64,000 bases of DNA, taken from positions 124,001 to 188,000 of the forward strand of contig JAJCXR010000057.1 of assembly GCA_029263315.1 (NCBI GenBank), written 5' to 3'. Of the stretch, positions 33,664-43,159 are shown one piece after another (position 1 is the first letter of the stretch; every line of letters starts with the position of its first letter). This stretch comes from Acidobacteriota bacterium (GTDB lineage Bacteria > Acidobacteriota > Thermoanaerobaculia > Multivoradales > J023). A program made the translations under genes and the position numbers. Below the pieces are notes generated by a model that was not told where the DNA came from, made no database searches, and worked only from the letters and a program-made list of their open reading frames with translations.

Positions 33664-35484
33664 GGGGGCCGGCGAGTCCGGAACCTTCAAACGCAAGTAG
33701 CGGCATTGCAGGGTCAAAGATCTTTTGTCCGACCCTCGGACCACCTGCAGGCTTCCGCTCCAATGCCCATGGGAGTCGACCTCGGCCAAGGTCAGGTGGT
33801 GATCGTCGATGCCCAGGAGCTCGCTGATGGGTTGCCCGAGGGCCTGTTGCTCCGACCAGCCGAGGAGGCCTTCCGACGCCTGATTCCAGTAGGTGACATG
33901 GCCCTCGTCGTCCACGACCCAGGTGCCGTCGACGGCCTCCGCCAACCAATCTCGCACCACCGTCTTGGCGGGCGCCTTGTCCACCGGTTCAGACCCCTGA
34001 GGGGAGGTGACGATCAACATACTTGCCTGGCCTGCAATCTCGACCCGTTTGGCGGACATCACGGCTTCGAACGGCTGGCCGTGACGATCTCGACACTCCA
34101 CCCGGTGATCACGCACGGCGTCTTGGCGTTGCAACTTCGATTGCAGGGGCTCCAGGTCCTGGTCCACCGCCAGCAACCCTAGATCGCTCGGCGTTCGACC
34201 CATCATCTCCCGGCGGGGGAATCCGAAGAGGGCAGCAAAGGCATCGTTGACCTCGAGGATTTCGCTGTCCGCCAGGCTGCAAATGGCGATGGCGTCGGGA
34301 TTGCGCTGGAAGATCTCGACAAAATTGCGCTCGAAGGTGCTGAGGGTTTCCGCCGCCTGTTTTTGCTCCACCATCAGGCGAAGATCCTGCTCCCTCTCCA
34401 GCAAGTCTTCTTCGAAGCGAGCGCGTTCACGGCGCAGGCCGTCCATCGTTTGCCGTAAACGCTGATACTGAAAGTAGGCCAGCGCCCCCAGAACCATCGA
34501 GGTGGTGAGCAGCAGCATTTCTTGATGGGCGTCTGGGACGGAGACCACAAGATCTTTCTCCACCAGCCCTTGGTAAGAGAAGTGGAGCATCGGCAAGGCC
34601 AAGACGAAGACCAAACCTTGCCCCGCCGGGCTCGAAATACCGGCGTCGGCCCGCTCCTCCTCGAGCCTTGCGTCGGCCGGGAAACGCCGGTGTCGCAGAC
34701 GTGCGGCCAGCAGCAGGAGCAGCGACGGTAAAGCATGGCTCAGGCGCAGGCCGGTCGGCGTAGGATCGACCCATTCCAACTCGGCGGCGATCCGCCAGGC
34801 GTCGTCGAAGATCGCCGCCACCATGGCCAGGCAGAGGACGGTGTAGAGATTCTGCCAGCGCCACGAGCTGGCCTTGGTGGCCGCCAACGCCAGGCGGATG
34901 GCCAAGTAGCCGTCGAGTAGGCAGGCCAACCAATACGACGCCATGCGCGGCTGATAGGCCTTGAAATAGACGGGCTGGATGACCAAATAGATCAGCAGGC
35001 AAGCGACAAAAACCAACAGGGCCGGCCACGATAGATTGCGATCCAGGCTGCTGGGTCGCCAAGGATGATGGCGGTGGGGTCGGCGTTCCAAGGCCAAGAC
35101 GAAGACGACGAAGAAGGCGATGTAGAAGAGATCAGAGACCACCGCCATATACGGCAGCTCACCCCCCAGTCGAAGAATGGCCATTGCCAGCAAGGCACCG
35201 GAGGCGGTGGCAAGATCTTGCCAGAAGAGTCGCTCCTCCCGCTGTCGGAGGGTACCCAGTCGATGCCAGAAGGCGCTGAAAACGACTCCGCCTAGAAAAA
35301 CTTGGGGCAGCGCCTGCGACCACATCGCCAGCAAGCCGGGTCGGAGGGAGTTGTCCAACAGCTGGCCGATGAGGGTCAGCACGAGGAAGAGAACGGTGGT
35401 CCACAGCAGCCACCTATCGCGGGTCAGGGAGCGCAGATGGTGCGACAGGCGAGCTTCCGCTGCATCGAGTAGAGGAGCCTTCAT
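33610..35484 (-). CDS. Membrane PAS sensor without transmitter (paralogue 2)
   Basis: 624 residues from an ATG at 35484, with AAGGGG upstream and an ATGA overlap with the previous gene. Residues about 25-350 form eight or so membrane helices. Two PAS domains follow, one at about 385-500 (AICSLADSEILEVNDAFAAL) and one at about 510-620 (GTWVVDDEGHVTYWNQASEGL). There is no kinase, cyclase, GGDEF or DNA-binding domain. It is a paralogue of the gene before it. The pair lies opposite a 7TMR hybrid kinase and may be its sensing partner, which is inference. Confidence 0.82.
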   Translation of the reverse strand: MKAPLLDAAEARLSHHLRSLTRDRWLLWTTVLFLVLTLIGQLLDNSLRPGLLAMWSQALPQVFLGGVVFSAFWHRLGTLRQREERLFWQDLATASGALLAMAILRLGGELPYMAVVSDLFYIAFFVVFVLALERRPHRHHPWRPSSLDRNLSWPALLVFVACLLIYLVIQPVYFKAYQPRMASYWLACLLDGYLAIRLALAATKASSWRWQNLYTVLCLAMVAAIFDDAWRIAAELEWVDPTPTGLRLSHALPSLLLLLAARLRHRRFPADARLEEERADAGISSPAGQGLVFVLALPMLHFSYQGLVEKDLVVSVPDAHQEMLLLTTSMVLGALAYFQYQRLRQTMDGLRRERARFEEDLLEREQDLRLMVEQKQAAETLSTFERNFVEIFQRNPDAIAICSLADSEILEVNDAFAALFGFPRREMMGRTPSDLGLLAVDQDLEPLQSKLQRQDAVRDHRVECRDRHGQPFEAVMSAKRVEIAGQASMLIVTSPQGSEPVDKAPAKTVVRDWLAEAVDGTWVVDDEGHVTYWNQASEGLLGWSEQQALGQPISELLGIDDHHLTLAEVDSHGHWSGSLQVVRGSDKRSLTLQCRYLRLKVPDSPAPSRLAICRMLEDGGASPA

Positions 35485-37313
35485 CGGTTCCCCTTGCCGT
35501 CGCCATCGGCGTCCTCGGCCCTTGAGTCGCTGACGACGCCGATGACCAGACGCCCCTCGGAGGTCGGATCCTGGGGCAGGGAACGCAGCTCGGTGACGCT
35601 GGCGCGGACGGCGAGGCGACGCCCCGTTTGGGTACGCCAACGTTGGTTGAGTACCAGGGAGCTGCCGGCGGTGTCGCCCCGAGGAGCGAGGATCTCGTTG
35701 CTGTAGCAGTGCCGTGCCTGCTCCTCTTGCCAGCCCAGAAGCCCTTGTGCTCCTGCATTCCAGGCCAGGATGCGATCCCTGGCATCGACGGTGTAGATGG
35801 CGGCATCGGCGAAGTTGAGGTTCGGCGGCTGCGCCGTCGCGGCTCCGTCGTGGCCTTCCCTGGCGACGATCAACAGGCAGGGCTCGGAGCTCAAGTCGAG
35901 GATCTCGGCGCTCAGACAGACATCGAGCCGTTCTCCCTGGGAGCTGCGCAGGTAGGTGGGGAAGGCTTCGAGCCGGTTTTGCACGCGTATGCGCCGTCGC
36001 AGCAGCACCGCATGCCGAAAATCCCACCAGAGGTCCAGGTCGATGGGAGTGCGATCGATCAGCAAGTGTTTTCGGTAGCCCACCAGATGGGCAAAGGCGG
36101 CATTGACCTCACGGAATCTGCCCAGGGTGAGCGACAGGATGGCCGACGGGGTCGGGCTCGAGTGAAAGGCGATGTCGAAGCGCTCGACCGAGCTTTGCAG
36201 GGACTTCTTGGATCGCAGGCGCTCACTGACCACCCGCGCCTTCTGCTCACTGCGGCGCAGTGCTTTGTCGGCCCTCGCCCAATCGAACCACAGGTGGCGG
36301 GCCCGATCCAGCAACAACCAGTGTTGTAGCAGGGCAAAGGTCCCCAGGAGCAGCACCCCGATGGCGATCACCCATTGTCTCAGGGCCAAGGTCGCGGGGT
36401 CCAAGATGCCGCTGCGGTAGCCGGCAAAATGGATGATCGGCAAGGCCACGGCGGAGATCATCGTGTGCAACGCCGGGGCCGCCAAGGAAGCTGCGGCCGG
36501 GTCCTCGTCCTCGTCGACGGGCAAGGGATGGCGCCGTAGGCACGCGGCGATCATCAAGGTCAGCCAATGGGCGCTGTAGAAGGGGCGTTGACCCCTCGAC
36601 CATTCTGGGTCGGACAGGGCGAGGAGCTCGAGACCATCGGCCGCCAGCAGGCTGACCGCGGTGAGGGTGAGAAAGAAATAGATCGCCTTCCAATGGCGGG
36701 AGCGGGTGATCTGAATCAAGTGCGCCAGGCGTAGGCAGACATAGAGGTCGAGGGTGAGGTACAGGACCATCGAGGACTTGAAGAGCAAGTACTCCGAGCG
36801 ATGGGTTGCCATCGGCACGAGCACAAAGTACGTCAGCAGGGTGATCACGAAGAGGATGGCGGCGGGCCATGCCAAGGCCCGTTCGAGCACCTTGGGACGC
36901 AGGCGCTGACGGCGATGGGGCTGCCGTTCCAGAACCAGCAGCCAGGCGACATAGCCACCGGCCAACAGCAGCTCGGTCGTCAAGTAGAAGCGCATCGTGT
37001 GGGGAATATCGATGGCGTAAAGGACGGCGTGTGCGAGCCAGGCGAGATAGACGCCCGTCAAATCGTTCCAAAAAGGTCTTTCCCGGGGGTCGACATGGGC
37101 TAGGCGGAATCTCAGGGCGAAGAGGGCAAGAATCAGCAGCAAATAGGAGCTACCGGTGCTCAACCTGTCGAGGGCTCCTCCCGCCGGGGCGGCCAGCAGG
37201 CTCAGCCCGAGGCTCACCGCAAACAGCACCAGTCCGGCCTGCGCTATCGGTTCGCCAACGATCACTTGGCGCATCTGAGCGTAGATGGGACTGGAGAGAA
37301 TGCGTTGCCTCAC
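35481..37313 (-). CDS. Membrane PAS sensor without transmitter (paralogue 1)
   Basis: 610 residues from a GTG at 37313 (GAGGAAAG lies somewhat far upstream, so the start is tentative). It has the same layout as the next gene: about eight membrane helices (20-390), a helical linker (ADKALRRSEQKARVVSERL), and two PAS-like domains, ILSLTLGRFREVNAAFAHLV (about 420-540) and AIYTVDARDRILAWNAGAQG (about 545-595). No output domain is visible. The two proteins share motifs such as LAxPMLHF/LPIIHF in the last membrane segments, consistent with tandem duplication. Confidence 0.8.
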   Translation of the reverse strand: MRQRILSSPIYAQMRQVIVGEPIAQAGLVLFAVSLGLSLLAAPAGGALDRLSTGSSYLLLILALFALRFRLAHVDPRERPFWNDLTGVYLAWLAHAVLYAIDIPHTMRFYLTTELLLAGGYVAWLLVLERQPHRRQRLRPKVLERALAWPAAILFVITLLTYFVLVPMATHRSEYLLFKSSMVLYLTLDLYVCLRLAHLIQITRSRHWKAIYFFLTLTAVSLLAADGLELLALSDPEWSRGQRPFYSAHWLTLMIAACLRRHPLPVDEDEDPAAASLAAPALHTMISAVALPIIHFAGYRSGILDPATLALRQWVIAIGVLLLGTFALLQHWLLLDRARHLWFDWARADKALRRSEQKARVVSERLRSKKSLQSSVERFDIAFHSSPTPSAILSLTLGRFREVNAAFAHLVGYRKHLLIDRTPIDLDLWWDFRHAVLLRRRIRVQNRLEAFPTYLRSSQGERLDVCLSAEILDLSSEPCLLIVAREGHDGAATAQPPNLNFADAAIYTVDARDRILAWNAGAQGLLGWQEEQARHCYSNEILAPRGDTAGSSLVLNQRWRTQTGRRLAVRASVTELRSLPQDPTSEGRLVIGVVSDSRAEDADGDGKGNR

Positions 37314-37594
37314 AGCTGTAGCTTTCCTCGGTAACGTTGTGACGTGATGCCAACCCCGACGGGCTCTTGAAGAGGCGGCATCCGGCTCAGGTCTCCGGTT
37401 CTCTAGCGTCCCAGTCTTCCGGCAGACTGACGGTGGAGCCTGGAGATGCAGGATCGGATGTGTCGAGAGTCGCATCTTATCGGATCGCGCTTCTGGGGTC
37501 ATGGCTCAGCCGCTTTCGCAGTATGCTTGGCGCTTCACGGCAAAGCACGGCGCTGAAGACAGAGATTGTTCGATTCGGATTTCTGGAGAACGGG

Positions 37595-38842
37595 ATGGGG
37601 TCGAGCGCCTCGCCACAACCACCGCAAGAGGATGTTCACGTGATCAGCACATTCCGCGGCCTCGAATGCTCGATCTGTGGCCTTGCCCACCCTATGGACG
37701 AAGTGCAGACCTTCTGCCGAGGGTGTGGACGGGCACTTCTGGCCCGCTACGATCTGCAGGCGGCTCGCAAGGGCTTCCAGCAAGGTCTCTATCGACGTCG
37801 TCGTAACGACATGTGGCGCTATTTGGAGGTCATGCCGGTGACCGATCCAGCGGCCATCGTCACCTTGGGGGAAGGTTGGACGCCCCTATTGCAAGTGCCG
37901 AGATTGCAAGGCCAGCTGGGGTTGGCCGGGCTCTGGGTCAAAGACGAAGGGGGGAATCCCACCGGCTCGTTCAAGGCCCGGGGCATCTCCGCGGCGATCA
38001 CTCGGGCCCGCCAACTGGGGATTGCGGAGATCGGCATACCCACCGCCGGCAATGCCGGTGCTGCCTCGGCCGCCTATGCCGCCCGCGCCGGCATGACGGC
38101 CCACGTGGCCATGCCGGCGGACGCACCTCGACCGATGATCGACGAGGTGCGGGCCTATGACGCCGACCTGACCCTGGTGGACGGCTTGATCAGCGATGCC
38201 GGCAAGTGGATTCGTCAGGGGGTGGCGGATCATGGTTGGTTCGACATGTCGACGATGAAAGAGCCTTTCCGCCTCGAAGGCAAGAAGACCATGGGCTACG
38301 AGCTCTGGGAGCAGCTCGACGGTCATTTGCCGGACGTCATCCTCTATCCCACCGGCGGCGGCACGGGTCTGATCGGTATGTGGAAGGCCTTCGAAGAGCT
38401 GGCGCAGATGGGGCTGCACGACGGGCCCCGGCCGCGTATGGTGGTGGTGCAGTCCACCGGCTGCGCTCCCATGGTGCGGGCCTTCGAGGCCGGTGCCGAA
38501 CGAGCCGAGCCTTGGCAAGGGGCCGCCAGCCTGGCGCCGGGGATTCGCGTTCCCGGGGCGTTCGCCGACGATTTGATCCTACGCGCCGTCAGACAGAGCG
38601 GCGGCGTGGCGGTGGCGGTGGAGGAGGAGGCGATCCTCGAAGCCACCTACCGTCTAGGGCGCCTGGAGGGCATCGACGCGGCGCCGGAAGGTGGGGCCAC
38701 CTTGGCGGCCTTGGACAAGCTCTTGGCTTCGGGATGGGTGCGACCCGACGAACGGGTCGTGCTGTTCAACACCGGAAGCGGCTTGAAGCATCCGGAGCTG
38801 CGCTCCACGAAACCTCTGCCCGAGCCGGTGACCGTTCCCTGA
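37595..38842 (+). CDS. thrC: Threonine synthase
   Basis: 415 residues from an ATG at 37595, with GGAG six bases upstream. An N-terminal zinc-ribbon-like segment (C25, C28, C41, C44) precedes the PLP fold-type II domain with K127 in NPTGSFKARG, GNAGAASAAYAARAG and the phosphate-binding GGGTGLIGMWKA. This fits the archaeal/plant-like ThrC class that keeps an N-terminal zinc ribbon. It should convert O-phosphohomoserine to threonine. No homoserine kinase or dehydrogenase is adjacent. The 281 bp upstream hold no gene I can see and should contain its promoter. Confidence 0.9.
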   Translation: MGSSASPQPPQEDVHVISTFRGLECSICGLAHPMDEVQTFCRGCGRALLARYDLQAARKGFQQGLYRRRRNDMWRYLEVMPVTDPAAIVTLGEGWTPLLQVPRLQGQLGLAGLWVKDEGGNPTGSFKARGISAAITRARQLGIAEIGIPTAGNAGAASAAYAARAGMTAHVAMPADAPRPMIDEVRAYDADLTLVDGLISDAGKWIRQGVADHGWFDMSTMKEPFRLEGKKTMGYELWEQLDGHLPDVILYPTGGGTGLIGMWKAFEELAQMGLHDGPRPRMVVVQSTGCAPMVRAFEAGAERAEPWQGAASLAPGIRVPGAFADDLILRAVRQSGGVAVAVEEEAILEATYRLGRLEGIDAAPEGGATLAALDKLLASGWVRPDERVVLFNTGSGLKHPELRSTKPLPEPVTVP

Positions 38843-38997
38843 AGGGTGCCACGAGGATCGATCGTTCTCTGTCTTCAAAAGTCGCAGTCCGGCGCGAGTG
38901 TCATGCTACTATGAGCCGCTATGCATGGCCTTGACTGGAGATTTCAGTGCCGTTCTCGGACCCCCACAATCCATTGTTTCGAGGAAGCTTCTGATCG

Positions 38998-41900
38998 ATG
39001 CGAATACTCCTCGCGTCACCCACCGACGTTGTCAACTATCGCGAAGCCGCCATTCGAGTCGCTGAACGGCTCAATCAGGAGAACCAGGCCAAGTTAGGGA
39101 CGGCTCAATTTCTCGAGGTCGTCGATTGGAATCGGCAGATCGCCGAGTTGCAAGGGCTGCCCGAAAGCGCCATTCTGGAAGAGATCTCGGTGCGCGAAGA
39201 CGACGTCTTCCTGGGCGTCGCCTGGTTGGCCTTCGACCGCCAAATCGGTGACGACAACAACGGCTATCACTACAGCACGGAGCGCAACTTCGAGCTCGCC
39301 TTCGCCTATTGGAAAGCCCAGCGTCCCGAGCACTGCTTTCTGTGCCGGTGTATGCGACTGCCGGAAAAGCTGACGGACATCAATGGCCGTGCCCTCGATC
39401 GCGTGCACCAGTTCTTCTCCCGTTTCAGTATCGACGGTGGCAATCCGGTAGCCTATTACGAGTTCGATTCCGCCACCGATCTCGAGGAGTATTTGGCGAC
39501 CCGCCTGGGGCGGCTGTTCCAGGGGCTGGGGGCGCCGCCTCGGCCCGGTACCGGCGGCGAGGCACCGACGGTGGTCGCCGGGCCCCAGGGCAGGCCGTCT
39601 TCTCCGCCGTCCTCGCCGCCACCGTCTTCTCCTCCACCGTCCTCGCCGCCGGTCGCCGGGCCCCAGGGCACGCCGTCCCCGTCCCCGACGCCGCAATCTC
39701 CGGCAGCTGGCGTGACCGTAGATCGAGACACCAAAGCCCCCGGTGCTCGAGCCGTCCCGACGCCGGTGGCCGAAACAGTGCCCCCGTCGGCCTCCCCAGC
39801 GTCGGTCTCTGCGCCCCCCACGGGTCCTGAGTTCGAGCGCAAGATGCAGCCGGGAAAGGCCTACGAGGTGTCGTTCCTGAGTATCGAGATCGTGCTCGAA
39901 GAGCCCTTGCAGCAGGCGGCCAAGTCGCGGCCGGCGGAGGTCGCCGCCCTCTTCAAGTCGTTTCGCGAGCTGGTTTCCGGAATTGCCGCCAACTACGGCG
40001 GTGAGGTGTTCCGCTGGCAGGACAACGGCGGCATGATGATCTTTTGGAGCAGCCGTTCCTTCGACCACGCCATCATGACCGGCCTCAAAGTGCTGCACAA
40101 TCTGCCGGTGTTCAATTTGGACCCGGAGCAGAATCCTTTTGCCCTCAGTATCAAAACGCGGGCTGCGGCCCACGATGCGGTGATCATCTTCCAGCTGCCG
40201 TCGAGGGATATCACTTCCAGCGATATCGATTTTGTGATCAACCTGCAACAGCAGCACACCGACGCCACCGAGCTGAGCATTACGCGGCGTCTGTTGGAAC
40301 GCATCGACGAGCGCCTGAAACCGCATTTTCGTTTCAAGTCTCGGTACGACAACGAGCCGGTCTACGCCTGCCGCTTGCCATCGACGGACCAGGGACCGAG
40401 CTCCGAGAGCCTGCGCGACTTCACCGATCGATTGAGCCAGCAGACGACGGTGGTACGGGCCGTCCTGGCCACCCCATCGGCCCAATTGGACGAGGGGGCC
40501 TTGGATGGCATGAGCACCGCCGTCGACGAGGTCTACACCATCCTCAACAAGTTCTGCACCTCGCACAGCAATATCGACAATACGTGGGCCGCCGAGCTGT
40601 TCCAGGAGCTCGGCGATGCCGCCACCACCTTGACGCAAGAAGAAGCGGCGATCTGGCAAGACTTGCGCAAGAGCTACGTCGGCGGCACCTACTCGGCGTC
40701 CAAAGCCCGCAAGCTCGAAGCCATCGTCAAGGCGGCCTCGCGGCGTCGGGCTCGGCCGGTGGTCATCCTCGACAAGCTGATCCAGCGCTGCACCCTGCTG
40801 GCCGGTGGGGAAGAAGAGGTCCAACCTTCAACCGAGGCCGCCGATGGTGATTTGATCAAGAAGCTGGAAGCTTTCATCAAGGCCGATGTGCTCGATGTCG
40901 AGACCGCTCTCACCGAGCTGCTGCTGCACCACAAACCCTTGATGCTCGAGTTTTTGCAACGTCCGCGGCCCGACGACGATCTGCATCGGCGCCTGCTCGA
41001 CAAGCTATGGGAGACCGCGGACTTGACCCTGCTGGACGATCTCTTCTCGATCCGTGGGCGACAGCGGGCGGGCGAGGAGAAGGTCTTCGAAGTGCTCGAG
41101 AGCAAGGTCAAGGATCGCCGCTTCAGCGTCATTCGCAGCTTGCTGAACAGCGACGAGCAACCCTCCCAAGAGCGGCTGCAGAAGTATTTTGCTCAGGCCG
41201 GCCTGAGCCCTGAAGCGGCGGATCTACAGGTGGTTTGGCGCTCCCTGGTGCTCGGCCACCGCAACGCCGAGGTGCGCAAGTACTCGGCCTTTCGACTGTC
41301 CCCCCATTCCATGTGGCAGGCCATCTCCCACCCCAGCATTCCAATCCTCAGCATCCTGGCGATCGGCGAGCGGATCAACCGGGCCGAAGGGGACGACGCC
41401 AAGAAAATTTTCTTCGATTGCACCCGGTCTCGCTTGGAAACTGCCATCGACGGCGCCCGCAGCCATGAGGAGTTTTCGATCATCAGCAAGCTGGTGCTGC
41501 TGCTGATCGATTTTCCCTTCTTGGTGGAAACCGGCTACTTCGAGCGTTTCGACGATCTGCTGCAAAAACTCCTGGAGCAATGCCAGAAGGTGGGCTTTCA
41601 GGTGGAGTACTTCGAAAACCTGCGGCGTACCCTGGAAGAAGCGCGACGCAGCAGCGGCGAGACCGGCCCCAGCAAGCCACCGGCGGGTATCCAGAAGCTT
41701 CCCCTCACCATCCAACGCCGTTTGGCGGGGGAGGCGCGCTACGTCTATTGGTTCGTCAGCCATCCGGATCCCCGCATCGCCGGCGAAACGCTGCGCCACG
41801 TAGGACTGATGAACATCGAGCGGGTGCTGCGTCTGCGGGAGGTCAACTCGGCGGTGATGCAAGCCATCCTGCGCAAGCCAGAGCTTTTCACCCGCAGCCA

Positions 41901-42096
41901 AGCTTTGATCGCCGCCCTGAACCATCCCAAATGTACCCAAGACTTCGCCAATCGCCACCTGCCCCATCTAGGCCGTTCCCGGCAAGGGTCGGTGGCTTTG
42001 CAGAAAGTGGTCAACAATCCGTCGGCCAATCCCGTAGTTCGCGCTGCCGCAAAACGTGCCCTCGTGGGTTCGCCGCCGCGGCGGGCCGCTCGCTAA
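38998..42096 (+). CDS. DUF4062-like / cyclase-homology-like / HEAT-like multidomain protein
   Basis: 1032 residues from an ATG at 38998. Residues 1-175 resemble DUF4062 (MRILLASPTDVVNYREAA, then EISVREDDVFLGVAW), a TIR-related domain common in STAND and conflict proteins. A Pro/Ser-rich linker (about 179-278) is flanked by VAGPQG duplications. Residues about 281-460 look like a class III nucleotide-cyclase fold (FKSFRELVSGIAANYGGEVF, then QDNGGMMIFW), but the first metal Asp is replaced (SFLSIEIV), so activity is doubtful. The rest is helical, with HEAT-like repeats from about 750 (HPSIPILSILAIGERI; HPDPRIAGETLRHVG). No membrane segment. Function unknown; the architecture suggests a signalling or defence sensor. 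Confidence 0.7.
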   Translation: MRILLASPTDVVNYREAAIRVAERLNQENQAKLGTAQFLEVVDWNRQIAELQGLPESAILEEISVREDDVFLGVAWLAFDRQIGDDNNGYHYSTERNFELAFAYWKAQRPEHCFLCRCMRLPEKLTDINGRALDRVHQFFSRFSIDGGNPVAYYEFDSATDLEEYLATRLGRLFQGLGAPPRPGTGGEAPTVVAGPQGRPSSPPSSPPPSSPPPSSPPVAGPQGTPSPSPTPQSPAAGVTVDRDTKAPGARAVPTPVAETVPPSASPASVSAPPTGPEFERKMQPGKAYEVSFLSIEIVLEEPLQQAAKSRPAEVAALFKSFRELVSGIAANYGGEVFRWQDNGGMMIFWSSRSFDHAIMTGLKVLHNLPVFNLDPEQNPFALSIKTRAAAHDAVIIFQLPSRDITSSDIDFVINLQQQHTDATELSITRRLLERIDERLKPHFRFKSRYDNEPVYACRLPSTDQGPSSESLRDFTDRLSQQTTVVRAVLATPSAQLDEGALDGMSTAVDEVYTILNKFCTSHSNIDNTWAAELFQELGDAATTLTQEEAAIWQDLRKSYVGGTYSASKARKLEAIVKAASRRRARPVVILDKLIQRCTLLAGGEEEVQPSTEAADGDLIKKLEAFIKADVLDVETALTELLLHHKPLMLEFLQRPRPDDDLHRRLLDKLWETADLTLLDDLFSIRGRQRAGEEKVFEVLESKVKDRRFSVIRSLLNSDEQPSQERLQKYFAQAGLSPEAADLQVVWRSLVLGHRNAEVRKYSAFRLSPHSMWQAISHPSIPILSILAIGERINRAEGDDAKKIFFDCTRSRLETAIDGARSHEEFSIISKLVLLLIDFPFLVETGYFERFDDLLQKLLEQCQKVGFQVEYFENLRRTLEEARRSSGETGPSKPPAGIQKLPLTIQRRLAGEARYVYWFVSHPDPRIAGETLRHVGLMNIERVLRLREVNSAVMQAILRKPELFTRSQALIAALNHPKCTQDFANRHLPHLGRSRQGSVALQKVVNNPSANPVVRAAAKRALVGSPPRRAAR

Positions 42097-42134
42097 ACGT
42101 TTCGACTTTTCGACATCCAGACGAAAGCTGACTC

Positions 42135-43115
42135 ATGATCTACGACAACATCCTACAAGTGATCGGCCGGACGCCGGTCGTCAGACTGAACCGCATCGGC
42201 GCTGACCTAGACACCGAGCTCTACGGCAAGTGCGAGTTTCTCAATCCGGGGGGCTCGATCAAGGATCGCATCGGTGTGCGCATGATCGAGCAACTGGAGG
42301 CGGAGGGGCGCATTGCACCGGGCAAAACCACCCTGATCGAACCCACCAGTGGCAATACCGGCACCGGGTTGTCGATGACCGCCGCGGTCAAGGGCTACTG
42401 CCAGATCATCACCATGCCGGAGAAGATGAGCCGAGAGAAGCAGGTGGTGATGGAGGCCCTGGGCTCCAAGATCATCCGCACCCCCACCGAGGCAGCCCAT
42501 GATGATCCGGAAAGCCTGCTGGGGGTGGCCAAGCGCCTCAATGAGGAGATCGAGAATTCGCTCATCCCCGATCAGTACAACAATCCGAGCAACCCGGATG
42601 CGCACTATGAAACGACCGGCCCCGAGATCTGGGAGGATTTTGGCAAGGAGCTGGACATGGTGGTGGTGGCTTCCGGCACCGGCGGCACCATCACCGGCAT
42701 CGCCCGCTACTTGAAAGAGAAGAATCCTGACATCCTGGTCATCGGGGTCGATCCGGAGGGCTCGATCCTCGGTGGCAAGAGCTGCGTCAAGTCCTATCAA
42801 GTGGAGGGCATCGGCTACGACTTCGTGCCCGGTGTGCTCGATCAGAGCCTGGTGGACGATTGGATTTACATCGACGACAAGCAGTCCTTCCACTACGCCC
42901 GACGCTTGATCCGCGAAGAGGGCTTGCTGGTCGGCGGAAGCTCGGGCTCGGCGGTGTGGGGCATGCTGTTGGCGGTGGAGAAGTATCCGCAGGTCAAGAA
43001 AGCATTGACCATCTTGCCGGATTCCATCCGCAACTACATGTCCAAATTCGTCAATGACGATTGGATGCAACAGCACGGATTTCTCGATGCCGTCGCCGAG
43101 ACGCCGTCGAGCTGA
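42135..43115 (+). CDS. Cysteine synthase / cystathionine beta-synthase-like PLP enzyme
   Basis: 326 residues from an ATG at 42135, 38 bp after the preceding gene and possibly co-transcribed with it. PLP lysine K43 lies in NPGGSIKDR, with SGNTG and GTGGTITGIARYLKE for cofactor binding. The stretch MPEKMSREKQVVMEALGSK and DQYNNPSNPDAHYETT is closer to eukaryotic-like cystathionine beta-synthase than to CysK. No C-terminal CBS domains are present. It should make cysteine or cystathionine from an activated serine. No CGL or MetB partner is adjacent. Confidence 0.9.
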   Translation: MIYDNILQVIGRTPVVRLNRIGADLDTELYGKCEFLNPGGSIKDRIGVRMIEQLEAEGRIAPGKTTLIEPTSGNTGTGLSMTAAVKGYCQIITMPEKMSREKQVVMEALGSKIIRTPTEAAHDDPESLLGVAKRLNEEIENSLIPDQYNNPSNPDAHYETTGPEIWEDFGKELDMVVVASGTGGTITGIARYLKEKNPDILVIGVDPEGSILGGKSCVKSYQVEGIGYDFVPGVLDQSLVDDWIYIDDKQSFHYARRLIREEGLLVGGSSGSAVWGMLLAVEKYPQVKKALTILPDSIRNYMSKFVNDDWMQQHGFLDAVAETPSS

Positions 43116-43159
43116 TGTCGGTGTGCTGATCTTGCCGTGTCGATAGGGGGACCCATGGG

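Noticed and set aside
39094-40824. Minus-strand 576-residue frame opposite the DUF4062 protein
   Set aside because: Low-complexity Arg/Gly composition and no domain; the plus strand has a coherent multidomain protein.
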